A DNA stretch of 64,000 nt from Comamonas sp. KCTC 72670 (GTDB lineage Bacteria > Myxococcota > Myxococcia > Myxococcales > Myxococcaceae). The DNA lies in the NCBI GenBank assembly GCA_014656495.1, contig BNCN01000008.1, positions 407,758-471,757 on the forward strand, in the 5' to 3' direction. Below are positions 40,909 through 50,077 of the stretch, piece after piece. Position 1 is the first letter of the stretch. The number at the start of each line of letters is the position of its first letter. Under the pieces are notes generated by a model. That model ran no database searches and was not told where the DNA came from. It was given only the letters and a program-made list of their open reading frames with translations. Position numbers and translations under genes: made by a program.

Positions 40909-42672
40909 TCAGGCCGCGACGGCGCCTTCGCCCAGAAGCTGGGTGTAGCGGCCCCGCAGGGCCAGCAGCTGCGCGTGGGTGCCCGCCTCCACCACGCGGC
41001 CACCCTCCACCACGGCGATGAGGTCCGCGTCGCGCACCGTGGACAGGCGGTGCGCGATGACCAGCACCGTGCGCCCCTGCATCAGCGCCACCAGGCCCTC
41101 GCCCACCGCCGCCTCGCTGGCCGCGTCGAGCGCGCTGGTGGGCTCGTCCAGCAGCAGCACGGACGGCTTGCACAGGAAGGCGCGCGCCAGCACCAGCCGC
41201 TGCCGTTGCCCGCCCGACAGCCGGCCGCCGCGCTCACCCACCGGCTCATCCAGGCCGCCGGGCAGCGCGCGCACGAAGTCGTCCGCGTGCGCCAGCCGCA
41301 GCGCCTCCCACAGCGCGTCGTCCGTGGCCTCGGGCATGCCCAGCCGCAGGTTGTGCCGCACGGTGCCGGAGAAGAGCACCGGCTCCTGGGGCACCCACGC
41401 CACCTGGCCGCGGACACTGGACGGCTTCAGCGTGGACAGCGCCGCGCCGTCCCACAGCACCTGTCCGCCGGACGCGGGCAGGAAGCCCAGCAGCACGGAG
41501 AAGAGCGTCGTCTTGCCCGCGCCGGACGGGCCCACCAGCGCCACGCGCGCGCCCGCGGGCACCACCAGGTCCACGCCCCGCAGCGCCTCGCGCCCGTCCG
41601 AGTAGGTGGCCCGCAGGCCCTCCAGCCGCAGCTCGCGCGCCAGCGGCCCGGCCGCCTCCCCCACGTCGGGCGGGGATGGCTCGTCCGCCATGTCGAAGAG
41701 GCGCTCGGCCGCGGCCAGGCCCGTCAGCACCTGCGACAGCGTGCCGCTGAGCGACTTCACCGGCTGGTACAGGAGGAGCGCGGCCGCCATGAAGGAGAGC
41801 AGCCGCCCCGCGAGCGCCGGGTCCGCCGCCACCGCGCGCGCGCCCCACGCCACCGCCAGCGCCACGCCCGCGATGCCCAGCAGCTCCACGGTGGGGCTCA
41901 CCGCGCCGCGAAGGAAGAGGGAGCGGCGCATCTCGTTCAAGTACCTGTCCGCCTCCACCTCGAAGGCGTCCAGCGCCCGCGGCTGGCCGTTGTAGGCCTG
42001 CACCACCGGCAGGTTCTGGAGCTGCTCGGCGGTGATGGCCGTCAGCGAGCCCAGCCGCTGCTGCGAGCGCGCGGCCACCTTCTTCAACGACCGCGCGAAG
42101 CGGTTGATGGGCAGCACCGTCACCGGCACGACGATGAAGGTGAAGAGGAACAGCGTCTTGTCGATGAGGAAGCAGGTGACGAGCAGCGCGATGATCTGCA
42201 GCCCGTCCTTCACGTACGACGTGAGGGCCTGCGTGATGGAGAACTCCACCAGCGGCACCTCCGCGGTGAAGCGCGACACCAGCTCGCCGGAGTGGCGCCG
42301 CTCGAAGAACGCGGGCGGTTGGCCGAGCAGCCGCCCATAGAGGAAGCCGCGCAGGTCCGCCATCACCCGCTGCCCCAGCCGCTGCATCAGCCCACCCTGG
42401 AGAAACTGGGCGGTGGCCTTCACCGCCGCCACCGCGACGACGAGCAGGGGCAGCCGCTGGAGCAGGGCGTCTCCCGGCAGGGACACCCCGGCGACGGTGA
42501 CGGGCTCGTGGGTGAGCACCGCGCGCAGCAGGGGGCCCACCACCCAGGCATAGGCGGAGGTGGCGATGGCGGCCGCCACCGACGCGCTCACGCCCGCGGC
42601 CAGCAGCAGCCGGTACGGGCGGAGGTAGCCGAGGAGCCGGCGATAGACGTGGGGAGAAGGACGGGGAGCCAC
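40909..42672 (-). CDS. MsbA-like ABC exporter (fused membrane and ATPase)
   Basis: 587 residues from a GTG start. Six membrane helices in the first 320 residues with the ABC-exporter pattern (FFERRHSGELVSRF coupling region, LLVTCFLIDKTLFLF), then the ATPase: Walker A GPSGAGKTT, Q-loop VPQEPVLF, signature LSGGQRQRLVLARAF, Walker B VLLLDEPTSALD and switch His in IAHRLST. Such homodimers export lipids, lipid A or peptides; MsbA-type is the closest match by layout, but the substrate cannot be told. It is divergent from the gene at 42831 across 158 bases. Confidence 0.88.
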   Translation of the reverse strand: MAPRPSPHVYRRLLGYLRPYRLLLAAGVSASVAAAIATSAYAWVVGPLLRAVLTHEPVTVAGVSLPGDALLQRLPLLVVAVAAVKATAQFLQGGLMQRLGQRVMADLRGFLYGRLLGQPPAFFERRHSGELVSRFTAEVPLVEFSITQALTSYVKDGLQIIALLVTCFLIDKTLFLFTFIVVPVTVLPINRFARSLKKVAARSQQRLGSLTAITAEQLQNLPVVQAYNGQPRALDAFEVEADRYLNEMRRSLFLRGAVSPTVELLGIAGVALAVAWGARAVAADPALAGRLLSFMAAALLLYQPVKSLSGTLSQVLTGLAAAERLFDMADEPSPPDVGEAAGPLARELRLEGLRATYSDGREALRGVDLVVPAGARVALVGPSGAGKTTLFSVLLGFLPASGGQVLWDGAALSTLKPSSVRGQVAWVPQEPVLFSGTVRHNLRLGMPEATDDALWEALRLAHADDFVRALPGGLDEPVGERGGRLSGGQRQRLVLARAFLCKPSVLLLDEPTSALDAASEAAVGEGLVALMQGRTVLVIAHRLSTVRDADLIAVVEGGRVVEAGTHAQLLALRGRYTQLLGEGAVAA

Positions 42673-42830
42673 TGTTCGGCGGCGGACTCTGTCACTGAGT
42701 CGCCAGAACGTCCAAGGCTACCGGGGGCTGGAGTCTGATGCTTTGTCGGCTGCCCTGCCACCGGGCGCTTGCAGCGGATAGGCCAGTTCCATTGCCCACC
42801 TTCAACCCTGCGGACAGGTTCAGGGGAGCC

Positions 42831-43271
42831 ATGGAAACCAATAACGAAAAAGAGGCCCTGCTCAATCCGGGCTGTGAGCCGGTGGTGGAGGACGAGGAGC
42901 GCCGGCGGCTCCTGTGGCTGATGGCCGAGTACTTCCGCACCATCGGTTACACGGACATCAAGGCGCGCCTGCCCGGATTCATGCCTCCTCCCATCCTGTC
43001 GGGCACCATCGAGGACCACCGCCCCGACTTCACCTGTCGACAATCTGATTCGGCTCGCACACCCATCATCCTGGAAATCGTCACCCCGCACATGGTGGAA
43101 GACCCCACGGCGGAGAACCGCTGGAGCCTGCTGGCCAGCGCCGCGAAGCTGTACAACGCGGAGCTCCACTTCGTGGTGCCCAAATGGGCCTCCACCGGCG
43201 CCGTGGATCCGGCGCTCAAACGCAGGCTGGCCCGGATGGAGCTGACGGCCAACCGCGTCTGGACCGTCTGA
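42831..43271 (+). CDS. Hypothetical protein, possible nuclease-like fold
   Basis: 146 residues from ATG at 42831, which has aggggag upstream; the frame is open 31 codons further upstream but without a good site. The core reads RPDFTCRQSDSARTPIILEIVTP, cautiously reminiscent of the PD-(D/E)xK layout (Asp, then Glu in a strand), but the Lys expected two residues after the Glu is Val, so activity is doubtful. The C-terminal part is helical, KRRLARMELTANRVW. The next gene is dnaJ, whose promoter lies in the 168-base gap. Confidence 0.65.
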   Translation: METNNEKEALLNPGCEPVVEDEERRRLLWLMAEYFRTIGYTDIKARLPGFMPPPILSGTIEDHRPDFTCRQSDSARTPIILEIVTPHMVEDPTAENRWSLLASAAKLYNAELHFVVPKWASTGAVDPALKRRLARMELTANRVWTV

Positions 43272-43355
43272 CGGCCCGACCCCGCGACACCGCGCCCCCG
43301 CCCGGTCGCCCTCCCGGCACCGGGTGGGTCGGGGCTCCCGCGTGCCCTGGCTGGA

Positions 43356-43404
43356 TTGCCGGTGCGTTTCGCTGCGTTATAGTGACTCGAGATTTGACGC
43401 AGCG
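43356..43404 (+). promoter_or_regulatory. dnaJ promoter with overlapping inverted repeat
   Basis: ttgccg (43356-43361), 16 bp, tatagt (43378-43383): a plausible sigma-70 promoter. A perfect 8-bp inverted repeat, cgctgcgt (43370-43377) and acgcagcg (43397-43404), flanks the -10 box and the expected start, as an operator would. It is not the CIRCE element (no ttagcactc). dnaJ follows at 43440, with aggggt as ribosome-binding site. Confidence 0.6.
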
Positions 43405-43439
43405 TTAAAAAGCACAGCAATTTCCAGGGGTTGTAATCA

Positions 43440-44567
43440 ATGCCAGCGGCGGCGGGTCAGAAGCGCGACTACTACGAGGTCCTGGGCGTCCAGAAGTCTG
43501 TCTCCGCGCAGGAGCTCAAGAGCGCGTTCCGCAAGGTGGCGCTGCAGTACCACCCGGACCGCAATCCGGGGAATTCGGAGGCCGAGGAGAAGTTCAAGGA
43601 GGCCTCGGAAGCCTATGAGGTGCTGAGCGACCCTGAGCGGCGGGCGAAGTACGACCGCTTCGGGCACTCGGGCAACCCCTTCGAGGGCTTTGGTGGCGCC
43701 GGGGGCGGGTTCCAGGGCGTCAACATCAACGACATCTTCGGCGAGATTTTCGGCGACATCTTCGGCGGTGGCCGGGGTGGGCGCCGGACGAGCTCGCGTG
43801 GCGCGGACCTGCGCTACAACCTGGAGATCACCTTCGAGGAGGCGGCCTTCGGCTGCCGTCCCAAGGTGACGATTCCGCGCCCGAAGAAGTGCGACACGTG
43901 CACCGGCTCGGGCAGCAAGAGCAACACCGGGCCCCGGCCGTGCTCCGCGTGCGGCGGCAGCGGCGAGCTGCGCTACACCCAGGGCTTCTTCGCGGTGTCC
44001 CGCCCCTGCGGTGACTGCGGCGGCACGGGCGCGGTGGTGCCGGACCCGTGCACGCGCTGCAAGGGCTCGGGCAAGGTGCCCTCCGAGGAGGTCATCGAGG
44101 TGGCCATCCCCGGCGGCGTGGACAACGGCACGCGCGTGCGGCTGGGTGGCATGGGGGAGCCCGGAGACCGGGGCGGCCCCGCCGGCGACTTGTACGTCAC
44201 CGTCATCGTGAAGGAGCACCCGCTCTTCCAGCGCGAGGAGTACGAGGTCTTCTGCGAGGTGCCCATCTCCTTCACGCAGGCGGCGCTGGGCGCGAAGATC
44301 GACGTCCCCACGCTGGACGGGAAGGTGAAGATGACCGTCCCCAACGGGACCCAGTCCGGCAAGGTGTTCCGGCTCAAGGGCAAGGGCATCCCCCACCTGC
44401 ACAGCCAGCAGCGCGGCGACCAGCACGTGCGCGTCGTGGTGGAGACGCCCACCGAGCTGTCCTCGAAGCAGCGCGACCTGCTGGAGAAGTTCGCGGAGGC
44501 CTCCGGCGAGGAGTCGCACCCGCAGTCGAAGAGCTTCTTCGCCAAGGTGAAGGAGCTGTTCGGCTGA
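43440..44567 (+). CDS. dnaJ: Chaperone protein DnaJ (type I)
   Basis: 375 residues, the normal DnaJ length. The J domain (about 8-75) has HPD in [10 protein letters not shown]; a Gly/Phe-rich linker follows ([15 protein letters not shown]). Four zinc-binding CxxCxGxG repeats ([32 protein letters not shown]) precede the substrate-binding C-terminal domains. It stimulates DnaK ATPase activity and holds unfolded clients in the cytoplasm. dnaK and grpE are not adjacent, so this is a detached dnaJ, and genomes of this size often hold more than one DnaJ. The palindrome over its promoter suggests specific control. Confidence 0.95.
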   Translation: MPAAAGQKRDYYEVLGVQKSVSAQELKSAFRKVALQYHPDRNPGNSEAEEKFKEASEAYEVLSDPERRAKYDRFGHSGNPFEGFGGAGGGFQGVNINDIFGEIFGDIFGGGRGGRRTSSRGADLRYNLEITFEEAAFGCRPKVTIPRPKKCDTCTGSGSKSNTGPRPCSACGGSGELRYTQGFFAVSRPCGDCGGTGAVVPDPCTRCKGSGKVPSEEVIEVAIPGGVDNGTRVRLGGMGEPGDRGGPAGDLYVTVIVKEHPLFQREEYEVFCEVPISFTQAALGAKIDVPTLDGKVKMTVPNGTQSGKVFRLKGKGIPHLHSQQRGDQHVRVVVETPTELSSKQRDLLEKFAEASGEESHPQSKSFFAKVKELFG

Positions 44568-44585
44568 CGACGGTTCGCGGGCGGA

Positions 44586-44635
44586 GGGCCGCGCCGGTGC
44601 GGCCCGCGTGACGCGCCCGCCCTGCGAGCGGGCGC
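44586..44635 (+). terminator. Tandem hairpins after dnaJ
   Basis: Two perfect hairpins begin 19 bases after the dnaJ stop: gggccgc/gcggccc (44586-44592 and 44599-44605, 6-nt loop) and gcgcccgc/gcgggcgc (44613-44620 and 44628-44635, 7-nt loop). Neither has a T tract. Placement suggests a terminator or mRNA-stabilising structure. Confidence 0.55.
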
Positions 44636-44738
44636 CGCGCCGCGGTAGGCGGCCGTGGGCACGGGCGCTGCAAACAGGGGATTCTGGCAGTGGAATCTTC
44701 CCCCCGCTCGGGTGTCGACGGGGGCGCACCCCACTGCT

Positions 44739-46919
44739 ATGCACGCCCCTGCCATGGATGTCCTGCCCACCCTGCGCCGCTCGCTCGTCATCGCCCTGGC
44801 CCTGCTGCTGACGGCCTGCCCTCGCTCCTCCCGCACGCCCTCGGGCCGTGACAGCGGAGGGGATGTGCCCACGGGGGACCCGTTCCCCCGGCGTCCCACG
44901 GTGGAGGCGAAGAAGGACCCCGCCGCGGACACGGCCCTGGCGCAGGCCGCCCAGACGGCCCAGTCCACCCCGGACAAGAAGAAGGCCGCGGAGGCCTACC
45001 TGTCGGTGCGCAAGGCGTATCCCGCCACCACCGCCGGTCAGGACGCGCTGTATCAGGCGGGCGTCCTCTTCTTCGAGTCCAAGGACTTCGCCAACGCGCG
45101 CAAGAGCTTCAACGAGCTGCTCTTCGAGAACCCGCTCCACGCGCAGGCGGATGACGCCAAGTACAAGCTGGCCGTCTCCGCCATGGAGGTGGGCGCCTAC
45201 CGCGACGCGTACCAGACGCTCTCCAGCCTCGCCGAGCGCGCCTCGGGCGCCGAGCGCACCGCGCTGCTGAACCAGGCCGCCCGCGCCGCCGAGGGCGCCG
45301 GCCTCTATGGCCAGGCGCTGCAGATGGCCGTGGACGAGGCCGGACAAGCGCAGGGCGCCGAGGCGCAGGCCGCCGCCGTGGCCAAGGTGGAGGCGCTGGT
45401 GGAGGGCCGCGCGGGCTTCGTGGACATCGCCCGCGTGGCGGAGGGCCTGTCGCCGTCCAACCCGGCGTGGCCCGTCATCACCTTCAAGCTGGCGCGCGTC
45501 TACTACCACCTGCGGGACTGGACGCGGCTGGAGGAGACGCTGAACCGCTTCCTCGCGGAGGCGCCGAGGCACTCCTTCGCGCCGCAGGCCCGTGAGCTGC
45601 TGGCGCGCGCCACCCGCCGCGTGGAGGCCCGCCCGCGCACGGTGGGCGTGCTGCTGCCCATGACGGGCCGCTACCAGCCCATTGGCGAGGCGGTGCTGCG
45701 CGGCATCCAGCTGGGGCTGGAGGGCAGCGGCGTGGAGCTGGTGGTGAAGGACACGCAGGCCGACGTCAACAAGACGGGCCAGGCCATGGAGCAGCTCGCC
45801 TTCGACGACGGCGCCATCGCCGTGCTGGGGCCCCTGCTCGGGGACGACTCCAAGCGCGCGGCGCTGCTGGCGGAGGAGCTCCAGGTGCCGCTGCTCACCA
45901 TGAGCCGCCAGGAGGGCATCACCGACCTGGGCACCTACGTCTTCCGCAACATGCTCACCAACGCCGCGCAGGCGGAGGCCATCGCCGACTACGCGATGAA
46001 CGTGAAGGGCTACAAGCGCTTCGCGGTGCTCTACCCGAACATCCCCTACGGCGTGGAGCTGGCGGACGCCTTCTGGGACGAGGTGGTGGCGCGCGGCGGC
46101 GGCATCCGCGGCGCGGAGCGGTACTCGCACGACCAGACGACCTTCACCACCGAGGCCAAGAAGCTGGTGGGCCGCTACTACCTGGATGACCGCGGCGACT
46201 ACATCGAGGGCCTGCGCGACGTGCAGGGGGAGAACCTGGACGCGTTCCGCCGCCGCAAGGCGATGGAGAAGGTGAAGAGCGGCGTGGAGCCCATCATCGA
46301 CTTCGACGCCATCTTCATGCCGGACGACTGGCGCCGCGTCAGCCTCGTCGCGCCCGCGCTGGCGGTGGAGGACATCGTCACCAACGCCTGCGACCCGCGG
46401 GACTTGGAGCGCATCCGCAAGACGACGGGCAAGAAGGAGCTGAAGACGGTGACGCTCTTCGGCGCCAACCAGTGGAGCAGCCCCAAGGGCCGCTCGGGCC
46501 TGCCGGAGCTGGTGGAGCGCGGCGGCAAGTTCGTCACCTGCTCGGTGTACGTGGATGGCTTCTTCGTGGACTCGCAGCGCCCGGCCACGCGCCGCTTCGT
46601 GCAGCAGTACCGCGAGGCCTACCGGGCGGAGACGGGCCGCGACCCGGGTCTGCTGGAGGCGATTGGCTACGACTCCGGTCGGATGTTGCGCCAGCTCATG
46701 GAGCAGAAGGATGCGCCGCGGACCCGCGCGCAGATGCGCGAGTCGCTGTCCAACTTGAAGGACTTCGACGGCGCCACCGGCCGCACGTCCTTCAACGAGA
46801 AGCGCGAGGCGGTGAAGCAGCTGTTCTTGCTGTCCATCGACAACAAGGGCGTCACGGAAATCAACGTCGAGAAGGAGCGGCAGAAGGCCGCCTCGGCGTC
46901 AGGAGGCTCGGGGACATGA
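44739..46919 (+). CDS. LpoA-like penicillin-binding protein activator lipoprotein
   Basis: 726 residues from ATG at 44739 (ATG at 44754 is nearly as good). The signal peptide ends in lipobox LLLTAC. Residues about 60-300 are TPR-like helical repeats (ALYQAGVLFFESKDFANARK, then VYYHLRDWTRLEETLNRFL). From about 305 there is a periplasmic-binding-protein fold: RTVGVLLPMTGRYQPIGEAV, AVLGPLLGDDSK and FAVLYPNIPYGVELADAFW. TPR plus this fold is the layout of LpoA, which activates a class A penicillin-binding protein from the outer membrane. Its stop overlaps the next start (ATGA), linking it to the WD40 lipoprotein. Confidence 0.82.
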   Translation: MHAPAMDVLPTLRRSLVIALALLLTACPRSSRTPSGRDSGGDVPTGDPFPRRPTVEAKKDPAADTALAQAAQTAQSTPDKKKAAEAYLSVRKAYPATTAGQDALYQAGVLFFESKDFANARKSFNELLFENPLHAQADDAKYKLAVSAMEVGAYRDAYQTLSSLAERASGAERTALLNQAARAAEGAGLYGQALQMAVDEAGQAQGAEAQAAAVAKVEALVEGRAGFVDIARVAEGLSPSNPAWPVITFKLARVYYHLRDWTRLEETLNRFLAEAPRHSFAPQARELLARATRRVEARPRTVGVLLPMTGRYQPIGEAVLRGIQLGLEGSGVELVVKDTQADVNKTGQAMEQLAFDDGAIAVLGPLLGDDSKRAALLAEELQVPLLTMSRQEGITDLGTYVFRNMLTNAAQAEAIADYAMNVKGYKRFAVLYPNIPYGVELADAFWDEVVARGGGIRGAERYSHDQTTFTTEAKKLVGRYYLDDRGDYIEGLRDVQGENLDAFRRRKAMEKVKSGVEPIIDFDAIFMPDDWRRVSLVAPALAVEDIVTNACDPRDLERIRKTTGKKELKTVTLFGANQWSSPKGRSGLPELVERGGKFVTCSVYVDGFFVDSQRPATRRFVQQYREAYRAETGRDPGLLEAIGYDSGRMLRQLMEQKDAPRTRAQMRESLSNLKDFDGATGRTSFNEKREAVKQLFLLSIDNKGVTEINVEKERQKAASASGGSGT

Positions 46920-48556
46920 CGTTCGTGAGGGGGGCGGTCGCACTGCTGGCGGGCGGGGTGGTGGCGGGGAGCTCTGGCTGTGCACACGCGCCCCCTCGGG
47001 TGTCCCCGGAGCTGAGCGCGCGGCTGGACGCGGAGCCGGGCACCTGGTTGTCCGGCAGCGCCGCGGGCCTGGCGCGCAAGGCCGTCCTCAACAACAAGGA
47101 CTTCATCTGGGGCCTGGCCTTCGCGCCCCGGGGCGCCCGCGTCGCGTACTCGCGCCTGGGCAGCAAGTCCTACTTCCTGTCCGTCTGGGAGCTGGGCGCC
47201 CCCGAGCCGACGCTGCTCGCGGACAAGGCCATCAACCCCTACGAGTTCGACGTGGAGGGCGTGGCCTTCTCGCCGGATGGCGCGTGGGTGGCCACCGCGG
47301 GCAAGGACGGCGTGGTGCGCCTCTTCGACGCGGCCACCGGCGCCCTCGAGAGCGAGCGCCGCACCGAGGAGCCGCTGGCCGTGGTGGCCTTCCACCCGGA
47401 GCTGCCGTGGCTGGTGGTGGGCAGCTACCAGGGCCTGATGACGGTGCTGTCCGCGCCCGCGCTGGAGTACGGCTCCGAGGCGCGCGGCCACGTGGGGCCG
47501 GTGAGCGCGCTGGCCTTCGCGCCGGACGGGACGTTGTACTCCGGGGGGTGGGACCAGCACGTGCGCGCGTGGCGCACCGCCGTGGAGGCGCTGCGGCCGG
47601 GGCAGGCGCGCGCGCGCTTCGAGCGCCGCGCCGGCTCGGTGGTGCTGGGCGGCACGGTGAACGACAAGGCGCCGCTGTCCTTCGCGTTGGACGCGCGGGC
47701 GCCGGCCCTGGTCCTCACCAGCGAGGCGGCCGCCTCGGCGGGCATCGACGTGCCCTTCCTCCAGGAGACGGTCAACGTCCCCGGGCCGCTGGGCACCGTG
47801 GCCGCGCGGCTGGCGCGGGGCCAGGCCCTGCGCTTCAAGTCCCTGCGCGTGGAGGGCGTGGACGTCGCCGTGTGCGACGCGTGTGTGCCGCAGGGCCTGC
47901 AGGGGGTGTTGGGCGCGCCCTTCTCCGAGCGGGTGGAGGTGGCCTTCGACGAAGTCACGCAGGAGGCCGTGCTCACGATGAAGGGCAGCCCGGCCGAAGG
48001 CGCGCCCACGGTGGAGGCGATGGTGCTCGCGCGGCGCTCGGACTTCGCCTTCCCGGCCTTCGTCAGCGACGTCACGGTGGACGCGCGCGGGCAGCGGCTG
48101 GGCGTGGGCCTGTCGGAGCAGAAGCCGGAGCGCGACCGCGCCGTGTACGAGCGCGAGCGCAAGGGCGTGAAGGAGCCGCAGGGGCCCTTCAACGCGGGCG
48201 CCATCGTGGACGCCAGCTCCGGCCAGGTGCTGTCGAAGTGGCCGCTGCACCACGGCGTGGTGTCCACGGCCGCCATCTCGCCGGACGGGCGCTCGCTGGC
48301 CAGCGGCGGCTGGGACAAGCGCGTGTACCTCTTCACGGAGGGCGACGCCGGCGCGAAGGGGGAGCACCGCTTCGACTGGTCCGTGCGGCGCGTGCGCTTC
48401 AGCCCGGACGGGCGCTGGGTGGGCGTGGCCGCGTGGACGCCGCAGGTGGCCAGCAGCGACGGCGCCAGCGACCCGGCGGCGGTGCTGCTGGACGTGGCCT
48501 ACACGTCGCCCACCGTGGAAGGCCCGGGGGTGGCGGGCGCCTCCACCGCTCAGTAG
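46916..48556 (+). CDS. WD40 lipoprotein with inserted aspartic-protease-like domain
   Basis: 546 residues. The signal peptide ends in Cys22 (GSSGC). Beta-propeller repeats occupy about 55-235 (VEGVAFSPDGAWVATAGKDG, VSALAFAPDGTLYSGGWDQH) and resume at about 410-530 (VSTAAISPDGRSLASGGWDK). Between them, about 238-357, lies a domain like retropepsin-type aspartic proteases: LSFALDARAPALVLTS where relatives have LDTGA, then RFKSLRVEGVDV and LQGVLGAPFSERVEVAFDE. The catalytic Asp259 is kept, but Thr-Gly is Ala260-Arg261, so proteolysis is unlikely. It is translationally coupled to the LpoA-like lipoprotein. Its end overlaps the convergent reductase by 7 nt. Confidence 0.75.
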   Translation: MTFVRGAVALLAGGVVAGSSGCAHAPPRVSPELSARLDAEPGTWLSGSAAGLARKAVLNNKDFIWGLAFAPRGARVAYSRLGSKSYFLSVWELGAPEPTLLADKAINPYEFDVEGVAFSPDGAWVATAGKDGVVRLFDAATGALESERRTEEPLAVVAFHPELPWLVVGSYQGLMTVLSAPALEYGSEARGHVGPVSALAFAPDGTLYSGGWDQHVRAWRTAVEALRPGQARARFERRAGSVVLGGTVNDKAPLSFALDARAPALVLTSEAAASAGIDVPFLQETVNVPGPLGTVAARLARGQALRFKSLRVEGVDVAVCDACVPQGLQGVLGAPFSERVEVAFDEVTQEAVLTMKGSPAEGAPTVEAMVLARRSDFAFPAFVSDVTVDARGQRLGVGLSEQKPERDRAVYERERKGVKEPQGPFNAGAIVDASSGQVLSKWPLHHGVVSTAAISPDGRSLASGGWDKRVYLFTEGDAGAKGEHRFDWSVRRVRFSPDGRWVGVAAWTPQVASSDGASDPAAVLLDVAYTSPTVEGPGVAGASTAQ

Positions 48557-49245
48557 TTGAGGAAGATGTCGCCCGGGGGCATGCCGAGCGCCTGGAGCGC
48601 CTTCATCACCCCCTGCACCATCTCCTTCTGGCCGCAGAGGAAGGCGACGGCGGAGGGGCGCAGCGGGCCTTCCCCCAGGTGGGCCTGGACGTAGCCGGTG
48701 AGGCCCTGCCAGCCGCTGACCCCGGGCTGGCTGACGGTGCGCACCACGCGCACGCCGCCGGCCTCCCACTCCTGCAGCTCGTCCGCGTAGGCGAAGGCCC
48801 CGGGCGTGCGCGCCCCGAAGTAGAGCGTCACCTGGCCGTAGTCACCGCGCTCCCGCTGGATGCTGGTGATGACGGAGCGGATGGCGGAGATGCCCGAGCC
48901 GGTGGCGAACAGCAGCACGTCCTGGCCCCGCGCGCGCTCCAGGGGGAAGCCCCGGCCCTCCGGGCGGGACACCTCGACGCGGGCGCCCTTGGGCAGGCCG
49001 ATGAGCGCGTCGGGCAGGGGGCTGCCGACCTTGAGCAGGAACTCCCAGTGCGTCCGCTGGGGCCCGGGCGGGGAGGCGATGGCGAAGAGGCCTTGCCCCA
49101 CCCCGGGCAGGCGCAGGTGCACGTACTGTCCGGGGCGCTCGTGGGTGCCGGCCAGGGGGGTGCCCCTCACGTCGAGCACGAGGTCGGTGAGGCCGTCGGC
49201 GGCGGGCGCACTTTCGGTGACGGTGGCGGGGTGCCAGTCGGGCAT
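48550..49245 (-). CDS. FAD/NAD(P)H oxidoreductase, ferredoxin-reductase type
   Basis: 231 residues. The flavin domain (about 1-100) has RPGQYVHLRLPG and KGARVEVSRPEGRGFPL; the nucleotide domain (about 105-231) has DVLLFATGSGISAIRSVI, VTLYFGARTPGAFAY and VAFLCGQKEMVQGVMKAL. This is the FNR/phthalate-dioxygenase-reductase fold without a fused iron-sulphur domain. It likely passes electrons from NAD(P)H to a separate partner, which is not adjacent. The 3' end overlaps the convergent WD40 gene. A 54-base gap separates it from the divergent GT51-like gene. Confidence 0.85.
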   Translation of the reverse strand: MPDWHPATVTESAPAADGLTDLVLDVRGTPLAGTHERPGQYVHLRLPGVGQGLFAIASPPGPQRTHWEFLLKVGSPLPDALIGLPKGARVEVSRPEGRGFPLERARGQDVLLFATGSGISAIRSVITSIQRERGDYGQVTLYFGARTPGAFAYADELQEWEAGGVRVVRTVSQPGVSGWQGLTGYVQAHLGEGPLRPSAVAFLCGQKEMVQGVMKALQALGMPPGDIFLNY

Positions 49246-49299
49246 GTCGCGGTTCTAACCCACACGCCGTCCGCGCGCCGCCCCTGGTAGCCTGGGGGG

Positions 49300-50070
49300 G
49301 TGAAGAGTCTGCTCTGGATAACTCTGTTCATGCTGGGCCTGGCCGGCGTGGTGATTCCGCTGACGTACCTCTACACGGCGAGCAAGCTGCCGCCGCTGGA
49401 GAGCGAATTCGACGTGGAGAAACAGCTCAAGCACAGCATCGAAGGCGAGCGGATGAGCCTCCGGGCCGGTCAGTACGAGCGCAACCCGCGCCCCATCACC
49501 TTCGTGCGGCCGGACTTCTCCAAGCTGCCCAAGGACCTGGTGGCCCTCTACATTCGCCACATGGAGTGCCCGCGGTACTTCCAGACGCCGCGCGAGGACG
49601 GCCCCAAGTGGGCCTGGCGCCTGTTCGCGGGGGCGACGCTGGGCACGGCCCCGCCGGGGGATGGCGCGTGTGAGCGCATCCTGGCCATGCGCATCGCCGA
49701 CGCGCTGGGCATCAAGGGCACGCGCGAGCAGTCCGTGGCCGCCCACCGCATCCACACCTTCCTGCAGAAGGACCAGCTCATCGCGTACGACCTGGCCACC
49801 ATCTACTTCGAGCGGGGCGTCGTCGGCGTGGAGGACGCGGCGCTGAAGCTCTTCGGCCGGGAGCTGGGCGAGCTGAAGCTGGAGGAGCTCGCGGAGCTGC
49901 AGCTGGCCCTGCCGCCGTACTACGACTACCGGAGCATCAAGCTCTGCAAGAACCCCACGGTGCTGCGGCAGAACCGCAACATGCTGCTGGAGGACCTCGC
50001 GGGCTGGCGGCTGGTGAGCGAGGACCGCGCCAAGAACGCCATGGCGCAGCCGCTGGCCTGCGCGCGCTGA
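49300..50070 (+). CDS. GT51-like transglycosylase domain protein, monofunctional
   Basis: 256 residues from a GTG start. One N-terminal membrane helix (LLWITLFMLGLAGVVIPLTYLY) anchors it. The following domain matches the second half of peptidoglycan glycosyltransferases (GT51): DQLIAYDLATIYFERGVVGVEDAA, LFGRELGELKLEELAELQLALPP, and NPTVLRQNRNMLLEDL. The first motif, normally EDRxFxxHxG, is ECPRYFQTPRED, and the GSTITQQ block is not visible, so activity is uncertain. There is no transpeptidase domain. It could be a regulator of, or a divergent form of, MtgA-type enzymes. It is convergent with the kinase that ends at 50078. Confidence 0.72.
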   Translation: MKSLLWITLFMLGLAGVVIPLTYLYTASKLPPLESEFDVEKQLKHSIEGERMSLRAGQYERNPRPITFVRPDFSKLPKDLVALYIRHMECPRYFQTPREDGPKWAWRLFAGATLGTAPPGDGACERILAMRIADALGIKGTREQSVAAHRIHTFLQKDQLIAYDLATIYFERGVVGVEDAALKLFGRELGELKLEELAELQLALPPYYDYRSIKLCKNPTVLRQNRNMLLEDLAGWRLVSEDRAKNAMAQPLACAR

Positions 50071-50077
50071 GCCGCCG

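Noticed and set aside
43356-43439. CIRCE heat-shock element before dnaJ
   Set aside because: The ttagcactc-N9-gagtgctaa pattern is absent; the palindrome there has a different sequence and spacing.
43437-46130. Long minus-strand open frame opposite dnaJ and the LpoA-like gene
   Set aside because: No recognisable domain, low-complexity composition, and both opposite genes are well supported.
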